Assembly (NCBI GenBank): GCA_039654915.1
Contig: CM077594.1
Coordinates: 110,498,893 to 110,562,892 of the forward strand
Source: Aquilaria yunnanensis
Lineage: Eukaryota > Streptophyta > Magnoliopsida > Malvales > Thymelaeaceae
Reading direction: 5' to 3'
DNA length: 64,000 nucleotides
Shown: one piece after another, positions 61,031 through 64,000 of the stretch
Layout: each line of letters opens with the position of its first letter
How positions within the stretch are numbered: position 1 is the stretch's first letter
Notes under the pieces: model-generated
The model's database searches: none
Seen by the model: only the letters and a program-made list of their open reading frames with translations
Told to the model about the DNA's origin: nothing
Made by a program: the position numbers and the translations under genes

Positions 61031-61983
61031 CTAGACTAATAATGCTCTACCCCAGAGGTAGAGGAGACGAGTAGCTGAGCCAAAAGCGGAGCGCCGGCAT
61101 GATGGTTGGGTACTAGGTTGTCTGACGTGTAAATATAGACACGTGTCTTAAAGGGTCCCATCAGGTCTGGACAAGATCCCGTACTCGGCAGCAACCTGTG
61201 GGGAAGAGGGCGAGTGACACCAATCCACGAATCAGAACTGGACAACTCATAACTCCACCATGGCCAACCCTGGTTTGTTTTCATCGAACCACACCTCTGG
61301 CTCTGCTACTACGCAAAAACAAAAAAGATTATGCCAGAAAAATAACAAAAAGAATCATCAACTGTTTTATGTTTCGCTCCATATAGACTACGATTATTTT
61401 TTATTTCAAATGTACCACTTACATTTTTAAATTGGTTAAATTGGTTATTCTCTGGTTAACTCAATATTGAATTGTTGCTTCTAATTTCTTACGGTAACGA
61501 AATACTTCTATAATAGATTTTTTATTCAATTTTTCATGCTAATTTCTACACTGAAAGTTTCTATCTAAATCCCACCACATTTGATGTGTTGTAAATGATC
61601 TCAATTTTTTTTCTATTTCATAATAAAACATATTCATTTCACTCAGAATATTTTCATGTAAGACCTTCGCAAAATATTCATTTCATGAAAAAATATTCTA
61701 CAAGAGAACAGCCAAATTGATCCATTTAGAAACATAAGTGGTTATATTGAGCTGAAAAAAGCAAGAGTGATAGATTTGAGCAGAAACACAAACAATAGTG
61801 ATTTTTTGACATTTTTGCAAAGAATTTCCTACTTTGTCTCCTGGTACACTTTTTTCTCGCTTCATAATCCTATTTTATGCACTAAAAATAGAAACAGTCC
61901 CAGAAGTTTCCATTTCTGTTGTTGGGCAGGTAGGCGAGCTAAGGTTTTGCTGCTGCTCGTCTCGTGGCTGCCGAGAAATCAGA
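61031..61983. promoter_or_regulatory. Upstream region and probable 5' UTR of the AP1/FUL gene
   Basis: 61040-61290 is less AT-rich and contains a palindromic ACACGTGT (G-box core CACGTG, about 61139-61146). 61330-61780 is AT-rich. From about 61840 a pyrimidine-rich leader (TTTCTCGCTTC, CTGCTGCTCGTCTCGTGG) leads to the start codon. These are sequence observations only; function is not shown. Confidence 0.35.
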
Positions 61984-62168
61984 ATGGGGAGAGGTAGGGT
62001 TCAGCTGCAGCGGATCGAGAACAAGATCAGCAGGCAGGTGACCTTCTCCAAGAGAAGAAACGGGCTGCTCAAGAAAGCTCACGAGATCTCTGTCCTCTGC
62101 GATGCTCGAGTCGCTCTGATTGTTTTCTCCAACAAAGGCAAGCTCTTTGAGTTCTCTTCAGATTCAAG
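61984..62168 (+). CDS. AP1/FUL-like (SQUAMOSA) MADS-box factor, exon 1 only
   Basis: A single 185-bp first exon with the canonical MIKC exon 1 length encodes the MADS domain, starting [20 protein letters not shown] and ending KLFEFSSDS, followed by the donor AAG|GTTGGT. RVQLx[18 protein letters not shown] and FSxKGKLFE are diagnostic of the AP1/FUL/SQUA clade. These proteins specify floral meristem and perianth or fruit identity in complexes with SEP proteins. The remaining exons lie past the window edge behind a long first intron, normal for this clade. Residue 42 is Arg where nearly all MIKC proteins have Glu (CDAEVAL), encoded CGA. The gene has the same orientation as the SEP-like gene upstream. 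An in-frame upstream ATG at 61834 is ignored because the MADS domain always begins at MGRG. Confidence 0.9.
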
Positions 62169-64000
62169 GTTGGTAACTTTCTTTCAGATTCTTTATATTG
62201 TTTACTGATTTTGCGTATTCATTTCTTTTTCCTGATCGCTTGTTTAATTTTTTGGCTGCATTTATTTGATCGCTTAATTAAGCTCCACCCAGAGATAATA
62301 TCCAATTCCAAGTTTGTTTCAGACTTTGAACTCTTGGTCAGAATGCTTTTATGTGGGAAAAGAACTCACGCTTTTAGAACAAATAAAGAGTGAAGAAAAC
62401 AAAACAATCATGCCACATGGACTTACACGTTGAACGTTTAATCTGCGCTGCTTGCAGATATGACAGTCTTTTTTTTTTTTAATCTTTTTTAAAAAAATAT
62501 ATAGATTACCATTTACCTCATATTTTACCTTCATTCCTTTCAGGGAAGTGTCATTCTCCTGAGAAGGTGAGGAAAACACCTTTTTTTTATTAAAAAAAAA
62601 CTACTATTCACTATTTATCTTATATGAAAAAACAGTAAAAGACATTTTTTTAAATTACATATAGAAAGTTAAAGAAATCGGGAGCGAATATTGCTCTTTT
62701 CCCATTTCCTCTTAAGTTGCAGGAAGAAATTAATTAAGCCGATCAGTGTATTCTTTATTTTTGTTTTTTGCAACAAGATTGTGGTGAACGGTACTGTTAG
62801 CTATTATGTGCTACTGCTAACACCTACCACACTACATTGAAAGCCTTTGGTTTTCTTTCTTCTTTTTCTTTCTGTCATTCTTTTTTTCTCTCCTTTGTTT
62901 TCCTGATCAGTGATCGGTACATTCAAAGGCTTCTGCAGTTAATTAGCAACAAATGGAAGCAAACTAGTTCACCCTCGTAAAAAAAAATAAATAAATAAAA
63001 CAGGAACTTATATATCCAAAAAGCCTTTGATTTTGATGGAAAAAAGAACAGTCATACATTACTCTCTACATCCCACTTTTTTTATTCTATTTGACTTTTT
63101 TAATTAGTATAATTTGAATTTATTCGTATTATTATTTGTTAGAAAAAACTAAAAAATATATTTAGAAACTATAGATCTTGATTTATCGTTCATATATAAA
63201 TATTTTTTATTTATGTATTAAAATATTAAAAATAAAAAATTATAATTTAATTGTTGAAAAGTAAATGGTATAAAGAATTTGGGATATATAGAGGGAATGG
63301 TATTTTTTTGGAATTTTGATTTCAATTTGGTTGTGTTGTTCCTTTAACTTTTTATTGTTGGGGTGGTGGATGTTGGTTTTCTTTTTCACTTTATGCTAAG
63401 TAAGTGGAAATCAATAACACTGGTGAATCTTTCAGCTTGCAATGCACTGGGCCGGGGCTGGCCGGCTAGGCAAAAAAATTGTCCTAGAGTTTGGTGTCAC
63501 CGGGCACTTTGTCCGAGTGCATTAATCTTCTTTTGTACTCCAATTTTTATGCATTTATATTGACTAATGTATAATCTAGGATTCGTGCAAGGATTCCCAC
63601 TAGTCATACACTACAGAAAAAAGGAAAGCATTTGCCATGACCATTAATGTCCCAAAATGGCAGAAAAATTATTTTTGTGATATAAAAAATGAGTAAATAT
63701 TCTATTCACTGTCAGTGGAAACAAAGAATTTTCTGAAACATTTTTATTATCTAATTAACACATTTAACATAACAATGATATTTAGCGTTAGAATTTACTG
63801 TGCAAAAAGAGAGAGACAAACACACCTGCCGAACAGGCAAAGCATGCGCAACAGGCCAAAGAGAAAGTTGCTTTGGCCACGAAAATGCACCAGCCACAAG
63901 TGAATATTGCTTTCATATAGAAATAAAATCTGATGCACTCCATACAGTTCAATAAAATGAGTTTTCTGTAACATTTTCTTGATGACATTTTTAATAAATG
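62169..64000 (+). other. Intron 1 of the AP1/FUL gene (incomplete)
   Basis: No I- or K-domain exon was found to the end of the window. T-rich tracts are common and a Stowaway-like MITE lies at 63062-63300. First introns of AP1/FUL genes often hold regulatory elements, but none can be named from this sequence. Confidence 0.6.
63062..63300. mobile_element. Degenerate Stowaway-like MITE in AP1/FUL intron 1
   Basis: TA (63060-63061) is followed by CTCTCTACATCCCAC; the right end GGGATATATAGAGGGAATGG is followed by TA (63301-63302). Inner arms include TATTCTATTTGACTTTT / GAAAAGTAAATGGTATA and TTTAGAAACTATAGATCTTGATTTATC, similar to the Stowaway in the MYB intron (TTTCTAAATATATAT, TAAATCAAGACATG in reverse). 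Confidence 0.75.

Noticed and set aside
61834..61983. N-terminal extension of the AP1/FUL exon
   Set aside because: MIKC proteins begin at MGRG; the extension is Cys-rich leader translation.

Overview
This window is nuclear DNA from a flowering plant: AT-rich, with intron-bearing plant transcription-factor genes, a nuclear tRNA gene and dense plant-type transposable elements. The species cannot be named from the sequence. A eudicot or other non-grass angiosperm is the most economical reading, mainly because a SEPALLATA gene and an APETALA1/FRUITFULL (SQUA) gene lie in the same orientation as neighbours, an arrangement known from many angiosperm genomes.

Three host protein genes are convincing. 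(1) A small three-exon R2R3-MYB gene (15632-16788, +) with a Stowaway MITE in intron 1. (2) A complete eight-exon SEPALLATA-like MADS-box gene (33392-38848, +, 247 aa) whose third intron carries a miniature LTR retrotransposon and a hAT-type MITE. (3) Exon 1 of an AP1/FUL-like MADS-box gene (61984-62168, +), whose remaining exons lie beyond the right edge. A tRNA-Ile(AAU) gene sits at 17913-17986 (-). The SEP and AP1/FUL proteins normally act together as MADS tetramers in floral meristem and organ identity; here about 23 kb of mostly transposon DNA separates them.

Layout. 1-7 kb: AT-rich, with a decayed ORF resembling a Mutator-type transposase N-terminus and a 0.94 kb hAT-type element. 7-11 kb: an unrecognised coding fragment, a mariner-like transposase pseudogene and a small MULE-type element. 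12.4-15 kb: two abutting MULE-type elements and the first copy of a palindromic MITE family. 15.6-18 kb: MYB gene and tRNA. 18.8-22 kb: a hAT-type MITE and a 2.2 kb CACTA element. 22-33 kb: LTR-like, LINE, SINE and degenerate CACTA remnants. 33-39 kb: SEP gene. 39.5-44.4 kb: a minisatellite, a fragment of an S40/DUF584 senescence regulator, nested MULE-type elements and a MITE. 44.485-53.209 kb: one 8.7 kb CACTA element holding a PP2A B' (B56) fragment, a second spliced-looking gene fragment and a nested solo LTR. 54-61 kb: two more copies of the palindromic MITE, a hAT-type element and MULE-type elements with GC-rich cargo. 62-64 kb: AP1/FUL exon 1 and part of intron 1.

Most element boundaries were read directly as matching target-site duplications plus terminal inverted repeats. 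Transposon superfamily names are inferred from TSD length and termini. No intact transposase was found, so every DNA transposon here looks non-autonomous.
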